A stretch of DNA of 64,000 nt from Fortiea sp. LEGE XX443 (GTDB taxonomy: Bacteria; Cyanobacteriota; Cyanobacteriia; Cyanobacteriales; Nostocaceae): positions 39,597 to 103,596 of the forward strand of contig NZ_JADEXZ010000011.1 of NCBI RefSeq assembly GCF_015206815.1. The letters are read 5' to 3'. Each line of letters starts with the position of its first letter. Position 1 is the first letter of the stretch. Shown piece after piece: positions 17,268-24,754 of this stretch. Below the pieces are notes generated by a model that did not search any database, was not told where the DNA came from, and saw nothing but the letters and a program-made list of their open reading frames with translations. The translations under genes were made by a program, and so were the position numbers.

Positions 17268-19583
17268 GTGGAAAAAGTCTACTGGCTTGACCAAATTAAA
17301 CTGCAAGACCGCGCCAAAGTAGGTGACAAAGCATTTTACTTAAGCAGAATAATGCAGCGTGGCTACCCTGTGCTACCTGGTTTTGTAGTTTCAGCAGAAG
17401 TTTTGCAGCAATTTTTAGAAACTATCAACAGTTCAGAGTCATTAGTCGCAGACTTACCTCATTCTTCATTACACCTTGACGTGGCTAATTGGCGGCAACT
17501 TCAGCTGGTGGCTGGACGCTTGCGTCAAGAAATTATGGCTGCAACTGTGCCGCCACAGTGGATAAGTACAATTTTTGCAGCAGCGAGAGAATGGCAAACC
17601 AGGCATTTGATTTTGCAACCAACACTGTCAGTCTCGAATACTGCACAAGGAATAGGAAATACATCTGGGTTACTGGAGTCAATCTTTTGTTACTGTGATG
17701 AAGATGCGATCGCCTTTGGATTAAAGCGCATCTGGAGTCAGTTATTTCGCGCTAGAAGCTTACTATATTGGCAACGCGTTGGAATTGATCTGCAAAATGT
17801 CAATTTGGCTGTGTTGGTGCAACCAATGCAAAATGCGATCGCTAGTGGCTCACTCCATGCTAATTTCTCTGAATGGACAATTGAAGCTACTAGAGGATTA
17901 GGAGTAGCACTCACCAGAGGCGAAGTTTTGCCAGATGTCTACCACATCCAGCCGGAAACAGGTATTATCCTGGAACGAAATTTAGGTAATAAGTTGCTGG
18001 CTTACTGTCTAGATGATGGAATTGCGGCCTCAGATCCATCTATACTCCAGTCAGTGTTGACAGATGAGAATACTGGTCTATTGGCTCACTTAGTTACAGA
18101 AGACCAACAAAAACAATACGCTTTAACAGAACAAAACCTGCAACGACTGATAGATTTAGGAAATCAACTAGTAACTGAACTGGGTAACAGTTTTACTGTT
18201 CGGTGGAGTATTTCGGATGCAGATTCCGTCCAGATCACAGAAGGAAGCATCCCACCATCGACAATTCCCAATTTACAGTTAATCAAAGGACTAGGTGCAG
18301 CCACAGGACGTGTAACGGCTAATGCTTATGTGATTAATGCACTACAAAAACCTGAGCAAATACCTCAAGGAGTCGTTCTTGTCGTCCCAGCGATCGCACC
18401 CGATTGGTTATCATTAATGCAACAAGTGGTAGCGATCGTCACAACCCAAGGAGGGTTGACTAGCCATGCAGCGATCCTATCCAGAGAATTAGGTATTCCC
18501 GCCGTTGTCAGTGCAAAAGATGCAACAATATTAATTCAAACTGGAGAAAAATTACTGGTGGATGGCGACAGGGGAGAAGTTTATCGCCTCAGAGAGAGCA
18601 AAGCTGGAACTGGAGAGAATCAAGAAATTAATTCCACTACATCCTTCTTACATAATCAGCTTGTTAGTCCTCACCTACCCATGATTGCTACTCAACTACT
18701 AGTTAACCTGAGTCAGCCTAGTTTAATCGAGCGATCGCAAAACTTACCTGTCGATGGCGTGGGATTGTTACGCTCAGAATTAATGTTATTAAACTTACTG
18801 CAAGGACAACATCCTCATGGTTGGCTTTTAAGCGGTCGTCGGGATGAACTTTTGGAGTTATGGTCACAGCAGATTATACAATTTGTGAGTGCTTTTAGTC
18901 CCCGACCAGTTTTCTATCGCTCTCTAGATTGGCGATTTCATGAGTTTTCATCGTTAGCACATACTCCACCATCTACGTCACATTCAATTTTGGGCGATCG
19001 CGGGACATTTAGTTATGTCAACAATCCCGCCGTTTTTGAATTGGAACTCGCAGCTTTGCTAAATGTCCAAAAAGCTGGCTACAACAATCTTCGTCTGTTA
19101 TTGCCATTTGTGCGAAATGTGGCTGAGTTTACTTTTTGTCGGCATAAAGTTGAGCAAATCGGGTTAACTCAGATGTCGCAGTTTCAACTGTGGATGATGG
19201 CAGAAGTACCTAGTGTATTATTTTTACTACCAGAGTATGTGAAAGCCGGTGTAGATGGGATCTCGATTGGCACAAATGACCTCACACAACTATTGTTAGG
19301 AGTAGATCGAGAACAAGGACAGCTAACAAAAATATTTGATGAACGCCATCCGGCAGTTATGGGTGCGATCGCTCAACTCATCCAAATGGCTAAAAATGCC
19401 GGAATACCTTGCTCAATCTGCGGTCAAGCACCAGCATTGTATCCCGAAATCATTGATCAATTAGTGGAATGGGGTATTACTTCCATTTCTGTAGAACCGG
19501 AAGCAGTTAAGCGAACACATCAAGCGATCGCTCGTGCTGAACAGCGTTTGATTTTAGCAGCCGCACGCCGAACGCTTCATTGA
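17268..19583 (+). CDS. PEP-synthase-like protein with degenerate ATP-binding half
   Basis: The 771-residue protein is colinear with phosphoenolpyruvate synthase and pyruvate phosphate dikinase. Its central swivelling domain keeps the phospho-histidine motif GGLTSHAAILSRELGIPAV. The C-terminal barrel keeps GVGLLRSELML, ILGDRGTF, LLPFVRN, GTNDLTQLLLGVDR and the catalytic-cysteine motif CSICGQAP. In the N-terminal ATP-grasp part the usual RSSATAEDLPDASFAGQ is replaced by an unrelated stretch around SVSNTAQGIGNTSGLLES, so normal ATP binding is doubtful. The start is GTG. It may be a regulator, or a PEP-dependent phosphotransfer protein using another donor, rather than a true PpsA. Confidence 0.82.
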   Translation: MEKVYWLDQIKLQDRAKVGDKAFYLSRIMQRGYPVLPGFVVSAEVLQQFLETINSSESLVADLPHSSLHLDVANWRQLQLVAGRLRQEIMAATVPPQWISTIFAAAREWQTRHLILQPTLSVSNTAQGIGNTSGLLESIFCYCDEDAIAFGLKRIWSQLFRARSLLYWQRVGIDLQNVNLAVLVQPMQNAIASGSLHANFSEWTIEATRGLGVALTRGEVLPDVYHIQPETGIILERNLGNKLLAYCLDDGIAASDPSILQSVLTDENTGLLAHLVTEDQQKQYALTEQNLQRLIDLGNQLVTELGNSFTVRWSISDADSVQITEGSIPPSTIPNLQLIKGLGAATGRVTANAYVINALQKPEQIPQGVVLVVPAIAPDWLSLMQQVVAIVTTQGGLTSHAAILSRELGIPAVVSAKDATILIQTGEKLLVDGDRGEVYRLRESKAGTGENQEINSTTSFLHNQLVSPHLPMIATQLLVNLSQPSLIERSQNLPVDGVGLLRSELMLLNLLQGQHPHGWLLSGRRDELLELWSQQIIQFVSAFSPRPVFYRSLDWRFHEFSSLAHTPPSTSHSILGDRGTFSYVNNPAVFELELAALLNVQKAGYNNLRLLLPFVRNVAEFTFCRHKVEQIGLTQMSQFQLWMMAEVPSVLFLLPEYVKAGVDGISIGTNDLTQLLLGVDREQGQLTKIFDERHPAVMGAIAQLIQMAKNAGIPCSICGQAPALYPEIIDQLVEWGITSISVEPEAVKRTHQAIARAEQRLILAAARRTLH

Positions 19584-19586
19584 AGA

Positions 19587-19820
19587 AGGCAGGAGGCAGA
19601 GGGCAGAAGGAACAATTGAACTGGAGGCAGGAGGCAGGAGGCAGAGGGCAGAAGGAACAATTGAACTGGAGGCAGGAGGCAGAGGGCAGAAGGAACAATT
19701 GAACTGGAGGCAGGAGGCAGGAGGCAGAGGGCAGAAGGAACAATTGAACTGGAGGCAGGAGGCAGGAGGCAGAGGGCAGAAGGAACAATTGAACTGGAGG
19801 CAGGAGGCAGAGGGCAGAAG
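19587..19820. repeat. tandem repeat with 38/45-bp units
   Basis: The sequence AACAATTGAACTGGA occurs at 19611, 19656, 19694, 19739 and 19784, giving spacings of 45, 38, 45 and 45 bp. The 7-bp difference is one extra GGCAGGA heptamer. Each unit ends GCAGAGGGCAGAAGG. This is an STRR-like array just after the PEP-synthase-like gene. The cysteine/leucine-rich frames readable across it are artefacts. Confidence 0.9.
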
Positions 19821-20114
19821 GAAAGAATTTGGTGGGGGATTCAGACCCTCATCAAATAAGTACCACGGAATCATTCGCGCAAGCGTCTCTGAAAGAGAAG
19901 ATTACAGTGGGGGACTCAAACCCTTGCTCCCTCTGGTCGCGGCTGTTGTAGAGGGCAGTATTCCTTGTCTACGACACGCTGCGCGATCTGCCTCCTGCCC
20001 CCTGCCCTTCCTGATAAATCATCAATTAGTCGATGCGATCGCCAAATCATGAACACCTGATGCTAAACCCCTACACTAAAAGTAGGGGTTTAAAATCCGA
20101 GGAAGGTTACTAGA
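19821..20114. other. repeat-derived spacer
   Basis: It contains GGTGGGGGATTCAGACCC and GTGGGGGACTCAAACCC, two related short phrases, then a pyrimidine-rich CTGCCTCCTGCCCCCTGCCC tract that is the complement of the array to its left. The array and this tract could fold together. A frame spanning 19699-20052 is purely repeat sequence and I do not call it. Confidence 0.55.
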
Positions 20115-22271
20115 GTGAACAGCAAGAATCAATTTGTCTTAGCATTAGTCTTGAAAAGCGCTCTTGTCTTTTCACCCTTGCTGCTGTCTACTGGTTTGGC
20201 TAGTGGACAAACTACACCACCCATCGCCAAAGAACAAACTGTAGCTCAAGTACTCTCTAATCAAGAGCGGGAAGAATTAACACGACTACGGGAGCGAGTT
20301 CCATCTGGTTTGAATCAGACAACTATTTTGCTCAATGTCTGGTTAGTCATATTAAGTCTATTTCCTATAGCTGTAATTGCCTTATTTTGGCTGTTAAGAC
20401 GAGTAGCAATTCGGGAAATTGTTGACAGAGCAATGGGACAGCTAGAAGGGATAGAAAACTTACAAAACCAGATAACTATTGTTAAACAAGAAGCAGAAAA
20501 TCTGATACAAGAAGTCAAAAAAATTAATCGCGAATTAGAGAATGAATCGGAAACTCTAAAACATAATATAAAACATGAGCAAGACAATTTATCTATTTTT
20601 GCATCTGAGATATTGCAATCAAAAAATAATATTGTGTCGGGTTTAGAAACAGAGATTAAGAGCCTACAACAAAGTCTAGAAAATTTAGAATTTGAATTTA
20701 GTAATCAATTACATCAACTCCAGCTAACTGCTCAACAAAAACGAGATACAACTTTAGAAAATATTGGCCATTTAGAATCTGAGCTTGCTTCGCAAATCTC
20801 GGAAATAAAATTAGATACTCAACAACAAAAGAATTTAACCTGGGAACAGTTAGAACACTCTAAAAATGAATTGATAGCTCAGATTGCCAATTTACAATCT
20901 GATATTCAGCAACAAAAAGATGGCTTGCTTGAGGGATTATTGCAATCACAAGCAGAATTTATATCTGAGTTAGCAGGAGTTAGAGTAGACACTGAACAAC
21001 AAAAGGATAAAACACAGAGAAATATAGCAGAATTAGAACAGATCTTTAATTTGCATATATCAAGATTACACTCGGAAAGTCAGCAGCAAAAAGATACTCT
21101 GCTTGAGGAATTGGCAACAACTCAAAAAGAATTTATATCTGAGTTAGCAGGAATCAGAGTAGATGCTGAACAACAAAAAGATAAAACAATCTGCAACATA
21201 ACAGAATTAGAAAACAGTATCAAAGCACAAATATCTGGTTTACAATCCCAATATGAACAACAAATATTAGAAAATCTCGAAAAATCGCAAATAGAGTCGC
21301 AACTAGATATCCAAAAGCGCAGAGATTTAATTATGGAAAATTTAGAAAAATCTGGTTTAGAGTTTGCTGCACAATTTTCAGAATTGCAATCAAATGCTCA
21401 ACAACAAAAGTTATTCATTCTGGAAAAACTTGAAAAACTAGAGACAGAATTTGTGACTCAACTGTCAGAATTACAGTTAGATGCTCAACAACGCAAAGAG
21501 TTAATTCTGCAAGAAATTACAGATTCAAAAGTAAAACCAACCCAAGAACCTCAACCACAACCACTAGTATCAGCAGAGGCTGAATTGCAACAGGGTGATG
21601 ATTTATTTGCCCAAAAGCAATATGAAGAGGCGATCGCCTGTTACGATCAAGCAGTCAAAATCCAGCCTGATGACGCAACTGCTTGGTTAAAGCGCGGAAT
21701 AACTCTCGGAAGATTAAAGCGCTACAAAGAGGCGATCGCCTCCTATGATCAAGCAATCAAGCTGCAACCAGATTATCACCAAGCGTGGTGCGATCGGGGC
21801 GTGGCTTTCGGTAATCTTCGCCAGCACAAGCAAGCCTTTGCTTGTTTTAATAAGGCGACAAAAATCAAACCCGATGATGCAACTGCTTGGTTAAACCGTG
21901 GTCTATCTCTCATAGAATTTGAAGAATATGAAGAAGCATTAGCTTCATTTGATCAAGCATTAACATTCCAACCAGACTCTCACAAAATTTGGGATAAACG
22001 CGGTTACACTTTGGTAAGATTAGGACTGGATGATGATGCGATCGCGGCATTTAATAAAGCGTTAGAAATTAAACCAGACTATGCAATTTCTTATTACAAC
22101 AAAGCAGCATGTTATGCACTCCAAAAACAAGCTGAATTAGCTATTGAATGTCTACAACAAGCAATCGAAATCAATCCTCGATATAAAGAAGATGCTGCGA
22201 CAGATATAGATTTTGATGAGATTACCAATAATGAGCGCTTTCAGCAGTTGATAAGGGGCAGGGGGAACTAA
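20115..22271 (+). CDS. membrane-anchored coiled-coil TPR protein
   Basis: The 718-residue protein starts at GTG. A signal-like hydrophobic segment (residues about 7-30) and a transmembrane helix (about 72-92, VWLVILSLFPIAVIALFWLL) precede a coiled coil from about 105 to 475. The coil is built of regular 29-residue repeats marked by QQQK or EQQK and acidic helices such as QAEFISELAG. Residues 490-705 contain six tetratricopeptide repeats (for example YEEAIACYDQAVKIQPDD). It is probably a membrane-tethered scaffold with the TPR head held away from the membrane. Neither partner nor process can be named from the sequence. Confidence 0.85.
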   Translation: MNSKNQFVLALVLKSALVFSPLLLSTGLASGQTTPPIAKEQTVAQVLSNQEREELTRLRERVPSGLNQTTILLNVWLVILSLFPIAVIALFWLLRRVAIREIVDRAMGQLEGIENLQNQITIVKQEAENLIQEVKKINRELENESETLKHNIKHEQDNLSIFASEILQSKNNIVSGLETEIKSLQQSLENLEFEFSNQLHQLQLTAQQKRDTTLENIGHLESELASQISEIKLDTQQQKNLTWEQLEHSKNELIAQIANLQSDIQQQKDGLLEGLLQSQAEFISELAGVRVDTEQQKDKTQRNIAELEQIFNLHISRLHSESQQQKDTLLEELATTQKEFISELAGIRVDAEQQKDKTICNITELENSIKAQISGLQSQYEQQILENLEKSQIESQLDIQKRRDLIMENLEKSGLEFAAQFSELQSNAQQQKLFILEKLEKLETEFVTQLSELQLDAQQRKELILQEITDSKVKPTQEPQPQPLVSAEAELQQGDDLFAQKQYEEAIACYDQAVKIQPDDATAWLKRGITLGRLKRYKEAIASYDQAIKLQPDYHQAWCDRGVAFGNLRQHKQAFACFNKATKIKPDDATAWLNRGLSLIEFEEYEEALASFDQALTFQPDSHKIWDKRGYTLVRLGLDDDAIAAFNKALEIKPDYAISYYNKAACYALQKQAELAIECLQQAIEINPRYKEDAATDIDFDEITNNERFQQLIRGRGN

Positions 22272-22279
22272 AGGTACAA

Positions 22280-22340
22280 ACCTCACCCCTTGTGTGTGAA
22301 AGCTCTCTTGCTTTTTCCCTCTGCTCTGCTCCCCTGTTCT
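22280..22340. repeat. dispersed repeat fused to a truncated gene
   Basis: The segment with GTGTGAAAGCTCTCTTGC resembles the reverse complement of 63890-63925 near the window end, and is followed by a CTCTGCTCTGCTCCCC tract seen in other spacers. It abuts the Uma2 remnant exactly where its homology stops. Confidence 0.5.
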
Positions 22341-22496
22341 TTCATTTCCGCTTTCCCCTCCCACTGGCGGCATAATAATCAATTCTCCTGCGGCATTCAT
22401 TTCTAGATTTAAATCACGATTGGCAATACACAATTGATAAAGTTGCTCATCGGTTAAATGAGCGATCGGTTCTAGATTTAGCACAACAGTATTCAT
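22341..22496 (-). pseudogene. N-terminal remnant of a Uma2 (DUF820) gene
   Basis: About 52 codons from the ATG at 22496 match the N-terminus of Uma2 proteins: HLTDEQLYQLCIANRD, then LEMNAAGELIIMPPVGGESG. After that the frame runs on into repeat sequence to a stop at 22152, and no downstream Uma2 part (SPD, nuclease core) is present nearby. Most of the gene, including the active site, is missing. It is a remnant, probably inactive. Confidence 0.8.
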
Positions 22497-22565
22497 CTAA
22501 ACCTCTCTTTGTGTTTTCGTTGTTACATAATCATCCTATTTGGTTTATGAAAATCCCGCTTGCTC

Positions 22566-22598
22566 AGATACCCGACTTCTTTGAGAAGTCGGGTATCT
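22566..22598. repeat. perfect 15-bp-arm palindrome
   Basis: AGATACCCGACTTCT pairs perfectly with AGAAGTCGGGTATCT around TTG. It sits between the Uma2 remnant and the oxidoreductase gene. A degenerate relative at 23738-23766 lies just beyond that gene. Both belong to a common class of cyanobacterial intergenic hairpins and may serve as a bidirectional terminator. Confidence 0.8.
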
Positions 22599-22675
22599 AA
22601 AAAATTTGCGTCTGAACTATTGACGATCGCACTTTTAACGCAGACTATTAACTATTGACTTTTGACAATTAACCA

Positions 22676-23704
22676 ATGATAAAAATTGCAGTTATTGGGG
22701 TTGGGCGTTGGGGAGTACATTTACTGCGGAATTTTTTAGCGCATCCCCAAGTGAGTGTAGCAGCAGTACTAGATCCCAATTCAGAAAGATTAGCCGCCAC
22801 CAAGCAGCAATTTAACTTAGATGACAATATATTCTTGACAACTCAGTGGGAAGATTTACAGCAAATACCAGATTTAGCAGCAGTTGCGATCGCCACACCA
22901 GCCGCTACTCACTATAATTTAATCAAAGATGCCCTGAAGCAGGGATACCATGTTTTAGCAGAAAAGCCTTTAACTTTAGACCCCAAAGAATGTGTGGAAC
23001 TTTGCCAGTTGGCAGAGTTACAGCAGTTAATCTTAATGGTTGATCACACCTATTTATTTCACCCAGCGGTTGAAGCAGGACAAGCGGTAGTTCAAGCTAG
23101 TAAATTAGGTGAGTTACGCTACGGTTATGCTTCTCGCACTCATTTGGGGCCAGTCCGACAAGATGTTGATGCCCTCTGGGACTTAGCTATTCATGATATT
23201 GCAATTTTTAACAACTGGCTGGGACAAGTACCTGTGAAGGTTCAAGCCATTGGTAATGTGTGGTTGCAAAATGAAGGGAATAGCCTGCCATCTGGTTTAG
23301 CCGATTTAGTTTGGGTGACACTAACCTACCCGAATAACTTTCAAGCATATATTCATCTATGCTGGCTCAACCCTGATAAACAACGGCGATTGGTAGTTGT
23401 GGGTAGTCTTGGTAGTTTAATTTTTGATGAAATGACCGCAGCATCACCGTTAACTTTGTTACATGGTGAGTTTGAACGTCAGGAAAATCATTTTTTACCT
23501 GTTAATCAAAGCCGAGAAGTATTGGAATTAAAATCAGGGGAACCATTACAACGGGTTTGCCATCGCTTTATTCAATCCATACTCCAGAATAATCCAAACG
23601 TAGTGTCATCGGGCTGGGTAGGTACAGAGTTAGTCAAAATTCTGGCGGCTTTAACAACATCTCTCAATCAAGGCGGACAACCTGTTTTTTTGAAGAATAT
23701 TTAG
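22676..23704 (+). CDS. Gfo/Idh/MocA family NAD(P)-dependent oxidoreductase
   Basis: The 342-residue protein has an N-terminal Rossmann fold starting IKIAVIGVGRWGVHLLRNF with the GxGxxG loop, then the family motif VLAEKPLTLDPKECVEL, whose EKP lysine is the usual catalytic residue. DLAIHDIAIFNNWLG supplies the conserved DxxxHD-type element of the C-terminal domain. These enzymes oxidise or reduce sugars and cyclitols. The substrate cannot be read from the sequence. It stands alone, with hairpins on both sides. Confidence 0.9.
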   Translation: MIKIAVIGVGRWGVHLLRNFLAHPQVSVAAVLDPNSERLAATKQQFNLDDNIFLTTQWEDLQQIPDLAAVAIATPAATHYNLIKDALKQGYHVLAEKPLTLDPKECVELCQLAELQQLILMVDHTYLFHPAVEAGQAVVQASKLGELRYGYASRTHLGPVRQDVDALWDLAIHDIAIFNNWLGQVPVKVQAIGNVWLQNEGNSLPSGLADLVWVTLTYPNNFQAYIHLCWLNPDKQRRLVVVGSLGSLIFDEMTAASPLTLLHGEFERQENHFLPVNQSREVLELKSGEPLQRVCHRFIQSILQNNPNVVSSGWVGTELVKILAALTTSLNQGGQPVFLKNI

Positions 23705-23737
23705 CATTACCAATTTTATGAAAATCTAGAGGCTCAT

Positions 23738-23776
23738 ATCCCAGATTTCTTGAAGAAGTCGGGGATCTTGTTTTTC
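23738..23776 (+). terminator. intrinsic terminator of the oxidoreductase gene
   Basis: ATCCCAGATTTCTT pairs imperfectly with AGAAGTCGGGGAT, and the hairpin is followed by CTTGTTTTTC. It lies 34 bp after the stop codon. It resembles the perfect palindrome at 22566-22598. Confidence 0.6.
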
Positions 23777-23829
23777 ACGAATAATTTAGGACTGCTATAG
23801 AGTGAATATATATAAACAGAAATTTTCAA

Positions 23830-24315
23830 ATGACCATTTACTTTTACAAAGTTTGGCAGCCTTACGGTTGTTTTTCTAACTTTTCTCCCCACCCAATCCA
23901 AATCCACGGTACTTATTGGTCAACAGTTGAGCATTATTATCAAGCACAAAAGTTTGTAGGCAGCAAAGATGCGGCAATTATACCTGTTATTCATGCTGCT
24001 GCTACACCAGAAGAGGCAGCCGCTTTAGGACGCTGTAGTACACGTACACTACGTTTAGATTGGGATTTGGTGAAAACTCAAGTTATGCGTGAAGCTGTAC
24101 TCAAAAAATTTGTCACTCATGCCGATATTAGGGAAATTTTACTCGCCACAGGTGATGAGACGATTGTAGAAAATTCCCCCACTGACTGTTTTTGGGGTTG
24201 TGGTCAAGATAAAACTGGTCACAACCATCTTGGCAAAATTCTGATGAGTGTGCGTGAAGAAATTCGTCGATTATGTCTTTACTCGGTAATCACTGGTGAT
24301 TGTCTAACAGAATAG
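23830..24315 (+). CDS. NADAR (YbiA-like) family protein
   Basis: The 161-residue protein shows NADAR signatures: FSNFSPHPIQIHGTYWSTVEHYYQAQKF, cited here only in part as FSNFSPHPI and VEHYYQAQKF, then ALGRCSTRTLRLDW and a C-terminal DCFWGCGQDKTGHNHLGKIL. YbiA and its plant relatives are N-glycosidases that remove reactive riboflavin biosynthesis intermediates, while other NADAR proteins act on ADP-ribose or NAD derivatives. All conserved blocks are intact. The gene is isolated, with no rib genes nearby. Confidence 0.9.
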   Translation: MTIYFYKVWQPYGCFSNFSPHPIQIHGTYWSTVEHYYQAQKFVGSKDAAIIPVIHAAATPEEAAALGRCSTRTLRLDWDLVKTQVMREAVLKKFVTHADIREILLATGDETIVENSPTDCFWGCGQDKTGHNHLGKILMSVREEIRRLCLYSVITGDCLTE

Positions 24316-24754
24316 CTACAGATGAAGAGATAAGTAGTCATGCAAAATAAATTTTATAGTTAGGAGAGGGAACAGGGAACAGGTAAGGAATACAGACATT
24401 CTTGTTTTCAATCAATATGTACAATTAATTTTGCTTGGGTACTTATTCATGCTACGAGGGGAGTGGTATCATTCCCTAAATTAAAAATTTATACAAATTA
24501 GTTCATTGTATTTACTTAATTAATTCACTTAACAATAAAAAATTCATCAATATATATAACAATTATAGAAAAATTTTTGGAATTTGAGAATTTGCATAAT
24601 TTTACCGAATACATCGTTGGATAGGAAGTATAAGATTAATTGAATATGAAAATTCTTTCTTTTAACTATTAAAAGTCAGAGATGGAAATGGCGGCTCGTA
24701 TTTAGCAGGGGTTTTTAAAACAGTTTAATTATTTGTGTATAGGTTTACCCGCCA
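24316..24754. other. AT-rich leader region of the phytochrome gene
   Basis: No gene is apparent. The segment is very AT-rich toward the right end, as expected of a promoter region. A short purine-rich GGGAACAGGGAACAGG repeat near 24367 resembles other spacer repeats of this window. Confidence 0.4.

Noticed and set aside
19587..19820. Possible CRISPR array
   Set aside because: Units are adjoining tandem copies without unique spacers, and no cas gene is near.
19507..20052. Repetitive Cys/Leu/Pro-rich or Gly/Gln-rich frames on both strands
   Set aside because: They are translations of the tandem spacer repeat, have no start context and vary only with repeat copy number.
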